This document shows, one piece after another, positions 1-5,713 of a stretch of DNA of 5,713 nucleotides (within the stretch, counting starts at the first letter, position 1; each line of letters starts with the position of its first letter). The notes under the pieces were generated by a model. That model was not told the origin of the DNA. It made no database searches and saw only the letters and a list, made by a program, of their open reading frames with translations. The translations under genes were made by a program, and so were the position numbers. Source of the stretch: Candidatus Omnitrophota bacterium (GTDB lineage: Bacteria; Omnitrophota; Gorgyraeia; Gygaellales; Profunditerraquicolaceae); NCBI GenBank assembly GCA_016931435.1, contig JAFGET010000180.1, forward strand, positions 1 to 5,713, written 5' to 3'.

Positions 1-103
1 AGACTACGAATTCTTTTTTCTCGCTGACAGGATCCTCTTCAGCAAGAACGCAAACAGGTAAAATAAACACACACAACCCAAGCACTGCTAAGAACTTCTT
101 CAT
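1..103 (-). CDS. Partial exported protein, N-terminus only (signal peptide)
   Basis: Thirty-four codons are visible before the gene leaves the left edge. They read MKKFLAVLGLCVFILPVC and then VLAEEDPVSEKKEFVV. This is a clear Sec signal peptide: two Lys, a hydrophobic core at 4-19, and a VLA|EE cleavage site around residue 21, followed by an acidic and charged mature start. The strong ribosome site and the 122-base gap with hairpins suggest a gene separate from the transporter operon, although read-through is possible. The family cannot be named from so little. An N-terminal extension leading to a FVV strand is compatible with a TonB-dependent receptor plug or another outer-membrane protein, but that is only a guess. 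No lipobox cysteine is placed correctly: Cys11 and Cys18 lie within the hydrophobic core. Confidence 0.7.
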   Translation of the reverse strand, partial: MKKFLAVLGLCVFILPVCVLAEEDPVSEKKEFVV

Positions 104-112
104 TTCTGCCAT

Positions 113-119
113 CCTCCTT
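113..119 (-). promoter_or_regulatory. Strong ribosome binding site deciding the start of the left-edge gene
   Basis: AAGGAGG on the minus strand lies 9 bases upstream of the ATG at 103. Another in-frame ATG at 112 directly abuts the GGAGG, with no spacing at all, so 103 is the better start. Confidence 0.8.
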
Positions 120-129
120 CAATGAGGCC

Positions 130-146
130 ATCCGCCTATGGCGGAT
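130..146. repeat. Perfect 7-bp inverted repeat with 3-base loop
   Basis: ATCCGCC-TAT-GGCGGAT is a perfect inverted repeat between the long hairpin and the ribosome binding site of the next gene. On the minus strand GGC/GCC just outside it could extend the stem across a small internal loop. It lies 10 bases upstream of the Shine-Dalgarno site, so it would sit in the 5' leader if transcription starts upstream. GC-rich intergenic palindromes of this kind are often dispersed repeats; no T-run follows. Confidence 0.6.
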
Positions 147-161
147 TGAGCCGAATTTATC

Positions 162-214
162 CCCGCACCAATCAGGAATCTAAGCGTTAGTAAATTCCGC
201 TGATCGGTGCAGGG
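162..214 (-). terminator. Long imperfect hairpin after the glycosidase stop, possible terminator or repeat
   Basis: Eleven bases after the TAG stop, the sequence can fold into one long hairpin. On the plus strand CCC-GCACC-A-ATCAG-GAAT (162-179) pairs with ATTC-CG-CTGAT-C-GGTGC-A-GGG (194-214), with one mismatch and small bulges, and is capped by CTAA-GCG-TTAG (180-190). The position suits the end of the operon, but no T-run follows on the minus strand, so it is not a textbook intrinsic terminator. A dispersed intergenic repeat is an equal possibility. Confidence 0.5.
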
Positions 215-225
215 ACTGACTTCTC

Positions 226-2595
226 CTATTGCCACATTTTCTTATAAGTATAATATGCCTGGCGCAACTGCCTAAGGTATGGACTGAGCCTGCCGTTACC
301 CTGGCCGCATATACCAAGCCATTCCTCGTGCATAAACCCGTCAGGAAAAGGACCGGTGAATAAACCTTTAGTGTCGTGTTTTGACGGCTCATAAGCCTTC
401 CACCATTCATCCAGCCACTCAAAGACTATCCCCCCGACAGCATTACCCGCGCCCTGGCTAAATGCCATATTATTTTCTATATCCTGCCAGCATCCGCGGT
501 GATATTCGGCCTGTTCAGCTTCTGCCTGTTTCTCTGATTTCCCTTCGGCGTAAGCAGGGCAACCGAATTCAGTGATAAATGCCGGGATATCCGCTTCTTC
601 CTTTACCGATTGCCAGAGTCTGCCAAAACCGTAATTGCCGCGATAAGCGTTGGTGCCGAACATATCTATATCAGGGGCATTTTTTGCGAACCTATCCAAA
701 AAAAGCGTATCTCCGCTGCAAATCCCCACGGGATGCTCGGGATCCAATGTCTTTATGGCCTTGGCGACTTCATTGGCAAATTTAAAAAAAGCGTCCGGCT
801 CCTTATCGGCATTACAGGCATAACCATAGACATTTTCATTACCCAAAAGCCAGAATAGAATATAAGGCTCATCCTTGTGTTCTAAGACCATACTGACGGC
901 CGAAGCCATCATATTTTTTTTATGCTCCTGGTTATTATAATCAGTGCCGGGATTCCAGGCAGCGCCCGAGCCTAATGCGTATTTACCTAAGAAATCCCCC
1001 ATGATCACCCTGATGCCGTAATTCCTGTATAGATCCCTGAGCAGCTCTTTATTCACTTTGTGCGGATGATGATAAAGCCTGATCGCATTTACCCCCATTT
1101 CCTGCATCAGTTTAAAATCGCCAACTGCCGGTTCATCTTCATCCTGGATATTATTGGCGTTTTTATCCACAAAAGCGTCGTAAGGCCCGTCGATCCTTAA
1201 GTTCTTGTTAAAATCTTCTTCCATCCAGTTGCCCATGGTCCCCTCATCCGGGGATTGCCCTACTTTTGTCGGCGTGTAAGTTATCGCTTTGATCACAAAA
1301 GGCTGGCCTTCTACTAACATCTGCCAATCGCCTGTCTTATACTGCACCAGGCGCACTTTTCCTTTTCCGCGCTTTTTCTTGATATTCTTCGAGGCATCGG
1401 AAGGCAGGTTCTTTTTAGGTTTCACCGATAGGCCTGCTTTTACCAGCTTCCCGGGATTGACAACAAAGATATCGTTTGAAAGATCGTTATCGTAGCCGTT
1501 GATTATGCGTATATCCGCGCCTTCGAGCTTATATCCTAGCTGCGGGTTCCTGCTTAAAAGATAATCTATCTTGGAAATAGCCGCCTGCCCTACATACCAG
1601 GGAGTATTCCAATAAGTCCATCCGAAACTTTGGGGATAATGCACGAGGATAGCGTAATAACATTTTATGGCGTGCTTTATCAATCCGGATTTTTCCAGCA
1701 CAAATCCGGTATAAAATAATTTCACTCCTTGCGGCTCAGAAGATGTAGCCCATTTCAAAAAACCGGCCTCAAGATCCGGCGATTGCACGTAATCCCAATG
1801 CGAACCCTCAAGCCTTTTTTCTTCCCTGGCTTTTTTATACTGAGGGTCCCTTCTCACTGAGCTTGTATTAGGATATATCCCTTCCCCGACAGCTTCAGCC
1901 AAACCTGCCTGGTCTTTGATGATATATCTATACTCCTTTGTGCCTATATTCTGGAATTCGCCGAAGTCAGCGTAATCTATGAAATCATCGCTGCCTTTAT
2001 CGCTGAGGATTATCTGCGTAGGTTTTATACTTGCCTGGGTTTTTTTCGCCTCTTCGGGCTCTACTCCCGGACAAGGCAAAACAGGCAGATCTTCTTTTGG
2101 TCTTAACTTTACCACGCTTTCCTTAGATGCCAGGGCGATCTTCCAGAACCACCCGCGCGGATCCCACGCCTGGCCGAAACAATATTCATACATCACCGTT
2201 TTAAAAGCCTTAACTGCCTCTTCATCCATTTTCTGGTCGCGGTAACATTCCCCCTGGATAAAATAAGCGCAAGCTACGTCATTTAAGACCTGCACTGCCT
2301 GGATCTCGTTGCGGGTCCTGGGGAATACCCTTAAAGAAGCCTGTTGGATTTTTGCCTCTTCTTTATACAGATCTATGAGTTCCTGGGTATATTGAAGGGT
2401 GAGTTTATAGCTCTCTGCGTCTTTTTTACCATGCGCCCCCCAGGCCTTGACGATCAAATCGCTTGAGCTTGGCTTATCTCCTGAAAAGGCAAAAGGAAAA
2501 AGGTAAAAGGTAAAACTACAAGTCAAAATTAAAAATTTTATTTTTTTAATTATACTTTTTACTTTTACGTTTTGACTTTTAAATTGAAAAATCAT
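226..2595 (-). CDS. Exported GH2-like TIM-barrel glycosidase with helical TPR-like N-terminal region
   Basis: This 789-residue exported protein probably cleaves a glycosidic bond by the retaining two-glutamate mechanism of clan GH-A. Residues 1-38 form a signal peptide: Lys-rich 10-20, hydrophobic 21-37, likely cut near AFSG. Residues 50-170 and 275-350 are helical, with TPR-like stretches (about 104-135, ACAYFIQGECYRDQKMDEEA; and 292-320, FYTGFVLEKSGLIKHAIKCY). A Lys-rich linker (390-415) leads to the barrel (about 423-789). Catalytic candidates are E587 in WLLGNEN (582-588, acid/base) and E676 in FITEFG (673-678, nucleophile); FEWLDEWWK (725-733) fits the last barrel strand. Two Asp/Asn loops, D461-N463-N465-D469 and D477-N479-N481-D485-E488, look like calcium-binding loops. 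There is no visible GH2 sugar-binding or immunoglobulin-like domain, so it is not a standard beta-galactosidase. It is the last gene of the transporter operon; the TAG stop is followed by a hairpin. Substrate unknown. Confidence 0.9.
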   Translation of the reverse strand: MIFQFKSQNVKVKSIIKKIKFLILTCSFTFYLFPFAFSGDKPSSSDLIVKAWGAHGKKDAESYKLTLQYTQELIDLYKEEAKIQQASLRVFPRTRNEIQAVQVLNDVACAYFIQGECYRDQKMDEEAVKAFKTVMYEYCFGQAWDPRGWFWKIALASKESVVKLRPKEDLPVLPCPGVEPEEAKKTQASIKPTQIILSDKGSDDFIDYADFGEFQNIGTKEYRYIIKDQAGLAEAVGEGIYPNTSSVRRDPQYKKAREEKRLEGSHWDYVQSPDLEAGFLKWATSSEPQGVKLFYTGFVLEKSGLIKHAIKCYYAILVHYPQSFGWTYWNTPWYVGQAAISKIDYLLSRNPQLGYKLEGADIRIINGYDNDLSNDIFVVNPGKLVKAGLSVKPKKNLPSDASKNIKKKRGKGKVRLVQYKTGDWQMLVEGQPFVIKAITYTPTKVGQSPDEGTMGNWMEEDFNKNLRIDGPYDAFVDKNANNIQDEDEPAVGDFKLMQEMGVNAIRLYHHPHKVNKELLRDLYRNYGIRVIMGDFLGKYALGSGAAWNPGTDYNNQEHKKNMMASAVSMVLEHKDEPYILFWLLGNENVYGYACNADKEPDAFFKFANEVAKAIKTLDPEHPVGICSGDTLFLDRFAKNAPDIDMFGTNAYRGNYGFGRLWQSVKEEADIPAFITEFGCPAYAEGKSEKQAEAEQAEYHRGCWQDIENNMAFSQGAGNAVGGIVFEWLDEWWKAYEPSKHDTKGLFTGPFPDGFMHEEWLGICGQGNGRLSPYLRQLRQAYYTYKKMWQ
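2497..2580. repeat. AT-rich palindromic repeat inside the glycosidase signal-peptide coding region
   Basis: The segment is an imperfect palindrome. The left arm carries AAAAAGGTAAAAGGTAAA (2497-2514), the exact reverse complement of 3441-3458. The right arm carries TTTTTACTTTTAC (2556-2568), identical to 3454-3466. Nested inside are AGTCAAAA/TTTTGACT (2521-2528 and 2570-2577) and AATTAAAAA/TTTTTAATT (2527-2535 and 2543-2551, 7-base loop). It encodes about residues 6-34 of the glycosidase. Low complexity inflates such matches, but the nested inverted arms and the similarity to the permease-gap repeat argue for one repeat family. Confidence 0.65.
2592..2595 (-). other. ATGA stop-start overlap between permease and glycosidase genes
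   Basis: The TGA of the MalG-type permease (2594-2592) and the ATG of the glycosidase (2595-2593) share bases. No good Shine-Dalgarno site precedes this ATG, only the G-rich codons of the permease C-terminus, and no later in-frame start lies before the signal peptide. Translation of the glycosidase therefore probably relies on coupling to the permease (inference). Confidence 0.85.
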
Positions 2596-3440
2596 CCGAC
2601 TACCGCCCCCGCAGTTACTCCCTTGACTATATATTTTTGCATAAGGATATAGATTATGATGATAGGTAAGGCGGTAATAGTCAATCCTGCCATCAAAAGC
2701 GGATAACGGGTGACGAATTCACCCTGGAAGGTCATAAGCGCTACCTGAAGCGGCATCAGGGGCTTACTGTCAAAAATAACCAAAGCCAGTATGTATTCGT
2801 TCCAGACATTCAAAGCGTTAAATACTACGACGACCGCTAATACCGGCTTAGCCAAAGGCAAAGCCACATTCCACCAGATGCCCAGTTTATTACATCCGTC
2901 TATACGCGCGGCATCCTCCAGCTCCTTAGGCATCTTATCAAAAAAAGTCTTAAGCAGGAATATACTGGTAGAAAGCCCCACGTTTATCATACATAAAATA
3001 TAGCCCAAAGCGGTATTACGCAGGTGCAATTTGTTTAAAAGCACGTATAAAGGCACGAAGCTTCCCGGGATAGGTATCATCATCGCCGCCATAAACATAA
3101 AAAACAGGATATTCCTCCCGGGGAATTTAAAGCGCGAAAAAGCATACGCGGCAAGCGAAGAAACGACTACGATGCCGATAACTACCAAAGTAGTATACAT
3201 CAGGCTATTTAAAAAATACCTGTCAAAACCGCCTTCCTGCCAGGCCAGATAATAATTTTCAAAATGGAACTCTTTCGGTAATAAAGAGGTATCTTTAAAT
3301 ATGGTCTCCTGGGTCTTTAAACTTGAAGAGACCATCCATAAAAGCGGAAAGATACAGGTTACCGCCACGGTAAGCAAGAAAAGATGTATGATCAGGTTGA
3401 GAGTCACTTTTTTGGTCCTGTAATAAAGGGCGTTCTTCAT
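2592..3440 (-). CDS. ABC sugar transporter permease, MalG/UgpE type
   Basis: This is the second inner-membrane subunit of the CUT1-type importer, 282 residues, which would pair with the MalF-type subunit encoded upstream. Hydrophobic segments lie at about 14-36, 81-101, 110-134, 143-163, 198-220 and 248-267. The EAA loop is ELEDAARIDGCNKL (173-186) followed by ALPLAKP (193-199), with one substitution (EDAA) that is common in MalG-type proteins. The family's conserved N-terminal FPLLWMVSSSLK (31-42) and C-terminal KGVTAGAVVG (273-282) are both present, so the protein is complete at both ends. The ATG at 3440 is preceded by AAAAGGTAAA from the spacer repeat. The stop codon overlaps the ATG of the glycosidase gene. 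Confidence 0.95.
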   Translation of the reverse strand: MKNALYYRTKKVTLNLIIHLFLLTVAVTCIFPLLWMVSSSLKTQETIFKDTSLLPKEFHFENYYLAWQEGGFDRYFLNSLMYTTLVVIGIVVVSSLAAYAFSRFKFPGRNILFFMFMAAMMIPIPGSFVPLYVLLNKLHLRNTALGYILCMINVGLSTSIFLLKTFFDKMPKELEDAARIDGCNKLGIWWNVALPLAKPVLAVVVVFNALNVWNEYILALVIFDSKPLMPLQVALMTFQGEFVTRYPLLMAGLTITALPIIIIYILMQKYIVKGVTAGAVVG

Positions 3441-3478
3441 TTTACCTTTTACCTTTTTACTTTTACCTTTTTACTTAT
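3441..3478 (-). repeat. A/G-rich tandem repeat filling the gap between the permease genes
   Basis: The whole 38-base gap between the two permease genes is built from AAAGGTA-like units on the minus strand. On the plus strand the 14-base unit TTTTACCTTTTTAC occurs twice in perfect tandem (3447-3460 and 3461-3474), and a partial copy TTTACC occupies 3441-3446. The last units place AAAAGG 4 bases and again 11 bases upstream of the MalG-type ATG, so the repeat also supplies the only ribosome-binding-like sequence for that gene. An exact 18-base inverted match to 3441-3458 lies at 2497-2514. Confidence 0.8.
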
Positions 3479-4357
3479 TTAGACCTGCCTGGCTTTTTTT
3501 GAAAACCTGTATTGTATAAAAGAAATAACCACCAGGATCAAGCCGAAACTTATGCCTTGGGCGCAGGCATAACCGAAACGTGATGAGCCGCGCATAGAGG
3601 CAAGGATCCTCAATACCGGGACCTGGGTGTGATAAGCAGGCCCCCCTCCGGTCATGGCAATGATCAGGACAAAAGCCTGCATCGTCCCTAAGACCGTCAA
3701 TATCCCTACCAATACCGCAACCGGTATCATCAAAGGTATCGTAATATTACGGAAAGAATGCCAGGCATTAGCTCCGTCTACGCGTGCTGCTTCATAGAGT
3801 TCGCGCGGAATAGTCTGTAGACCGGCCAGAAAAATCAAAAATCCCCACCCGAATCCTTTCCAGCAATGCACTATTGCCACGCAACTTAAAGCAGTCCTGG
3901 GGTCAGACAACCAATTATTCACCAGATTAGGAAAACCCAACTTGATCAGCCAACCGTTCAAAAGACCGTAATGTCCGTCTAATATCCATTGCCAGACTAG
4001 ACCTACTACTACTTCCGACAAAACCGGAGGGATAAAAAATATCAAGCGGTAGAAATTCTTCATACGTATATCGCGGTCGCAGGCCCAGGCAAGAAGAAAA
4101 GCCAGCGCATTCTGAAGGGTAAGGGCTATTATCGTAATATACGTGGCGTTCCAAAGAGAATACCACCAGATCCTATCCTGGAAAAATATCTCTTTAAAAT
4201 TCCCCATGCCTATAAAAGTCATGGTAGGCATTATACCGTCCCACTCATATAAGCCGTAACGGAAAACCCAGAAAAAAGGAATAACGTAGAATATGGAAAA
4301 AATAGTGACGGCGGGAAGAACAAATAAGTAATTTTCTAATGTGGACTTAAATCTCAT
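3479..4357 (-). CDS. ABC sugar transporter permease, MalF/UgpA type
   Basis: This is an inner-membrane subunit of a carbohydrate ABC importer (CUT1 type), 292 residues from the ATG at 4357. An in-frame TTG at 4366 would add three residues. Neither start has a good Shine-Dalgarno site, so ATG is preferred. Numbering from the TTG, six membrane segments are visible at about 12-34, 75-95, 106-128, 160-182, 213-236 and 268-286. The EAA loop that docks on the ATPase is intact: ELYEAARVDGAN (189-200) followed by ITIP (208-211), matching the EAA-x3-G-x9-I-x-L/I-P pattern. A TGGGPAYHT segment (239-247) is typical of the MalF/UgpA subunits. The gene starts about 30 bases after the binding-protein stop and ends 38 bases before its partner permease, so the three are very likely co-transcribed. 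Substrate specificity cannot be read from the permease. Confidence 0.95.
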   Translation of the reverse strand: MRFKSTLENYLFVLPAVTIFSIFYVIPFFWVFRYGLYEWDGIMPTMTFIGMGNFKEIFFQDRIWWYSLWNATYITIIALTLQNALAFLLAWACDRDIRMKNFYRLIFFIPPVLSEVVVGLVWQWILDGHYGLLNGWLIKLGFPNLVNNWLSDPRTALSCVAIVHCWKGFGWGFLIFLAGLQTIPRELYEAARVDGANAWHSFRNITIPLMIPVAVLVGILTVLGTMQAFVLIIAMTGGGPAYHTQVPVLRILASMRGSSRFGYACAQGISFGLILVVISFIQYRFSKKARQV

Positions 4358-4387
4358 GGTATTCAAAAGGCCGTTGTAACCTGCTTA

Positions 4388-5692
4388 TTATTTCCTTAAT
4401 CTTTTGGCAAGCTGCCTTTCTTTGGCCGTCTGCACTATAGCAGCCACCTCTTCGGGAGACTTTTCCCCGATAATTATCGACTGGATACCCTTGTCAAATG
4501 CTTCTATCACCTGCGGGAATTCATTGACCCCCCAGGTATTTGGATGCGTGGCGTTATCCATATCATCGGCGAACTGAGAAAGGACTTCGGAGATATTTTC
4601 AAGGCTCTCTCTGTTTGCCGGAAGGTTTTTTGTAGTTTCGGCCAAAAACACCTGCTGCTCTTTAGCGGTAAGCCATTGTAAGAACCTGACTGCCTCTTCT
4701 TTGTTCTTTGAGCGCGCATTGACCATGAAGGAAGAACCTGCCCCTCCCCAAATAACCATAGGATAATTATCCGATACCTTAGGAGGCAACATTACTCCGT
4801 AATTTAAATTCGGGTTCATCCCGCGGTAAACGTTGATACACCATGAGCCGTTAAAGGCAAAAACAGCCTTATCGTTGGCAAAAAGCTGCTCGGCATTTTT
4901 GTTGATCATGGTCACCAGGCCGCTGGCCAGAACTCCCGAATCCTGCATTTCCTTAAAAAGGGTAAAGACCCTGACCCAATCAGGATCAGTATAACTTACT
5001 TCTCCTCTTAGGGTAGCCAGAAGCTTATCTTTACCCATGATATTAAAAGCGTAATTATTTGCAAGGCAGTCGATCATCCACATCTCTCCCCATCCGGAGA
5101 CTAAACCCTGCATATTAGCAGCTTTGATCTTTGAGCCTATTTCTAAGAATTCCTGGAAAGTTTCGGGGGGATTGTCGGGGTTAAGCCCTAACTGTTGGAA
5201 AAGGTCTTTATTATAGAGCATCTGGATAGTCATAATGTCTATCGGTACGCCGTAAATACCGGGTACAACATCATAGACATTGCCTTCGGGGAACTGGCTT
5301 ACCGCCAAGGCCTTGGCAAAAAGACTGTTTTTCCATTTGCCGCCGCTCTCCTCCATATAAGAGGTCAAATCAAGGATATGGCCGGCCTTGACAAAAGAGG
5401 CGAAATCGCGCATTTCCGCCAATACGCCAAAAATGTCGGGGAGGGCTTGCCCCTGGGCGGCAGCGCGTATCTTCTGGGTATAAGCATCGGATGGGGCATA
5501 GAGGTCAAAACTTACCCTTATCCCGGTCTCCTCTTCATATCTTTTGGCTAATTCCTGGAACGCCGAATCCCTGTCGGTCATCCAGTGCCAGATGACAATG
5601 TTTGTCGCGGCCTTAGCCGCCGGCTTATTAGTGCATCCCGTAAAATTCGAACAAAAGCAAAACGCCAGAAAAATTGCCGTAATTTTTCTCAT
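4388..5692 (-). CDS. ABC sugar transporter, solute-binding lipoprotein (family 1)
   Basis: This 434-residue protein is the extracytoplasmic receptor that would capture a sugar or oligosaccharide and deliver it to the two permeases encoded just downstream. The N-terminus has a short basic start, a hydrophobic stretch (about residues 5-18) and a lipobox-like FTGC with the lipidated Cys at 20. Phe at -3 is less usual than Leu, but G-C is right. Family hallmarks follow in order: IVIWHW strand (32-37), YGVPIDIMTIQMLYNKDLF (147-165) followed by PPETFQEF (175-182), AVFAFNGSW (276-284), and GGAGSSFMVNARSKNKEEA (316-334) before the C-terminal helices. The length is normal for MalE/UgpB-like SBP_bac_1/SBP_bac_8 proteins. 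The ATG at 5692 has an AAAGG-type ribosome site 5 bases upstream. It is the first gene of the visible operon. The ligand is not identifiable; oligosaccharide is inferred from the neighbouring glycosidase. Confidence 0.95.
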   Translation of the reverse strand: MRKITAIFLAFCFCSNFTGCTNKPAAKAATNIVIWHWMTDRDSAFQELAKRYEEETGIRVSFDLYAPSDAYTQKIRAAAQGQALPDIFGVLAEMRDFASFVKAGHILDLTSYMEESGGKWKNSLFAKALAVSQFPEGNVYDVVPGIYGVPIDIMTIQMLYNKDLFQQLGLNPDNPPETFQEFLEIGSKIKAANMQGLVSGWGEMWMIDCLANNYAFNIMGKDKLLATLRGEVSYTDPDWVRVFTLFKEMQDSGVLASGLVTMINKNAEQLFANDKAVFAFNGSWCINVYRGMNPNLNYGVMLPPKVSDNYPMVIWGGAGSSFMVNARSKNKEEAVRFLQWLTAKEQQVFLAETTKNLPANRESLENISEVLSQFADDMDNATHPNTWGVNEFPQVIEAFDKGIQSIIIGEKSPEEVAAIVQTAKERQLAKRLRK

Positions 5693-5693
5693 A

Positions 5694-5702
5694 CCCGCCT
5701 TT
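5694..5702 (-). promoter_or_regulatory. Ribosome binding site of the solute-binding protein gene
   Basis: On the minus strand the start is preceded by AAAGGCGGGT and then ATG. AAAGG is a moderate Shine-Dalgarno match at 5 bases' spacing and supports the ATG at 5692. The promoter, if present, lies beyond the right edge. Confidence 0.5.
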
Positions 5703-5713
5703 CACGTATCCTA

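Noticed and set aside
147..185. Possible promoter (TTAGAT, 17 bases, ATAAAT on the minus strand) before the left-edge gene
   Set aside because: The -35 box matches the consensus poorly and overlaps the hairpin; the evidence is too weak to annotate.
180..422. Minus-strand 80-codon frame overlapping the 3' end of the glycosidase gene
   Set aside because: It is out of frame with the conserved end of the glycosidase and runs into the non-coding hairpin region; no domain is seen.
579..858. Plus-strand open frames of 68 and 82 codons opposite the glycosidase gene
   Set aside because: They lie opposite strong catalytic-domain coding sequence, overlap each other in different frames, and show no recognisable domain or ribosome site.
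2516..2520. Cys26 of the glycosidase as a lipobox cysteine
   Set aside because: The residue before it is Thr and the strongly hydrophobic stretch continues for ten residues after it, so ordinary signal-peptidase cleavage near residue 38 fits better.
3441..3478. The evenly spaced repeats as a CRISPR array
   Set aside because: The units are 7-14 bases, contiguous and low in complexity, with no unique spacers.
5195..5551. Plus-strand open frame of 118 codons opposite the solute-binding protein gene
   Set aside because: It is antisense to conserved binding-protein motifs and its translation resembles no known family; it is explained as a shadow frame.

Overview
The window holds one minus-strand gene cluster, read from right to left, for sugar or oligosaccharide uptake and breakdown. 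In transcription order it encodes a lipoprotein solute-binding protein (5692-4388), two ABC permeases of the MalF and MalG types (4357-3479 and 3440-2592), and a large exported protein (2595-226) whose C-terminal half is a GH2-like (clan GH-A) TIM-barrel glycosidase behind a helical, TPR-like N-terminal region. The first three genes have gaps of only about 30-40 bases, and the last two overlap by four bases (ATGA), so all four are probably one operon. No ATP-binding subunit is encoded here. A shared MalK/UgpC-type ATPase from elsewhere is the usual arrangement, but the window ends 21 bases upstream of the first gene, so neither an upstream ATPase nor the promoter can be assessed.

Downstream of the glycosidase is a 122-base non-coding stretch (104-225) with two inverted repeats, a long imperfect hairpin and a short perfect one. 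It is followed by a strong ribosome binding site and the first 34 codons of another exported protein that runs off the left edge (103-1). The stretch most likely marks the end of the transporter operon and the leader of the next gene.

The organism is a bacterium of moderate GC content. The exported proteins have conventional Sec or lipoprotein signals and Shine-Dalgarno sites are present. The style (A/G-rich AAAGGTA-type spacer repeats, TCCGCC-type intergenic hairpins, TPR fusions to glycosidases) suggests an uncultured Gram-negative lineage such as Omnitrophota or a relative, but that is a weak inference from general appearance.

The most unusual signal is an AT-rich palindromic repeat at 2497-2580. 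It lies inside the glycosidase gene and encodes almost all of its signal peptide. Related repeat sequence fills the gap between the two permease genes (3441-3478), including an exact 18-base match in inverted orientation. The transporter and glycosidase otherwise belong to known families; the sugar they act on cannot be read from the sequence.
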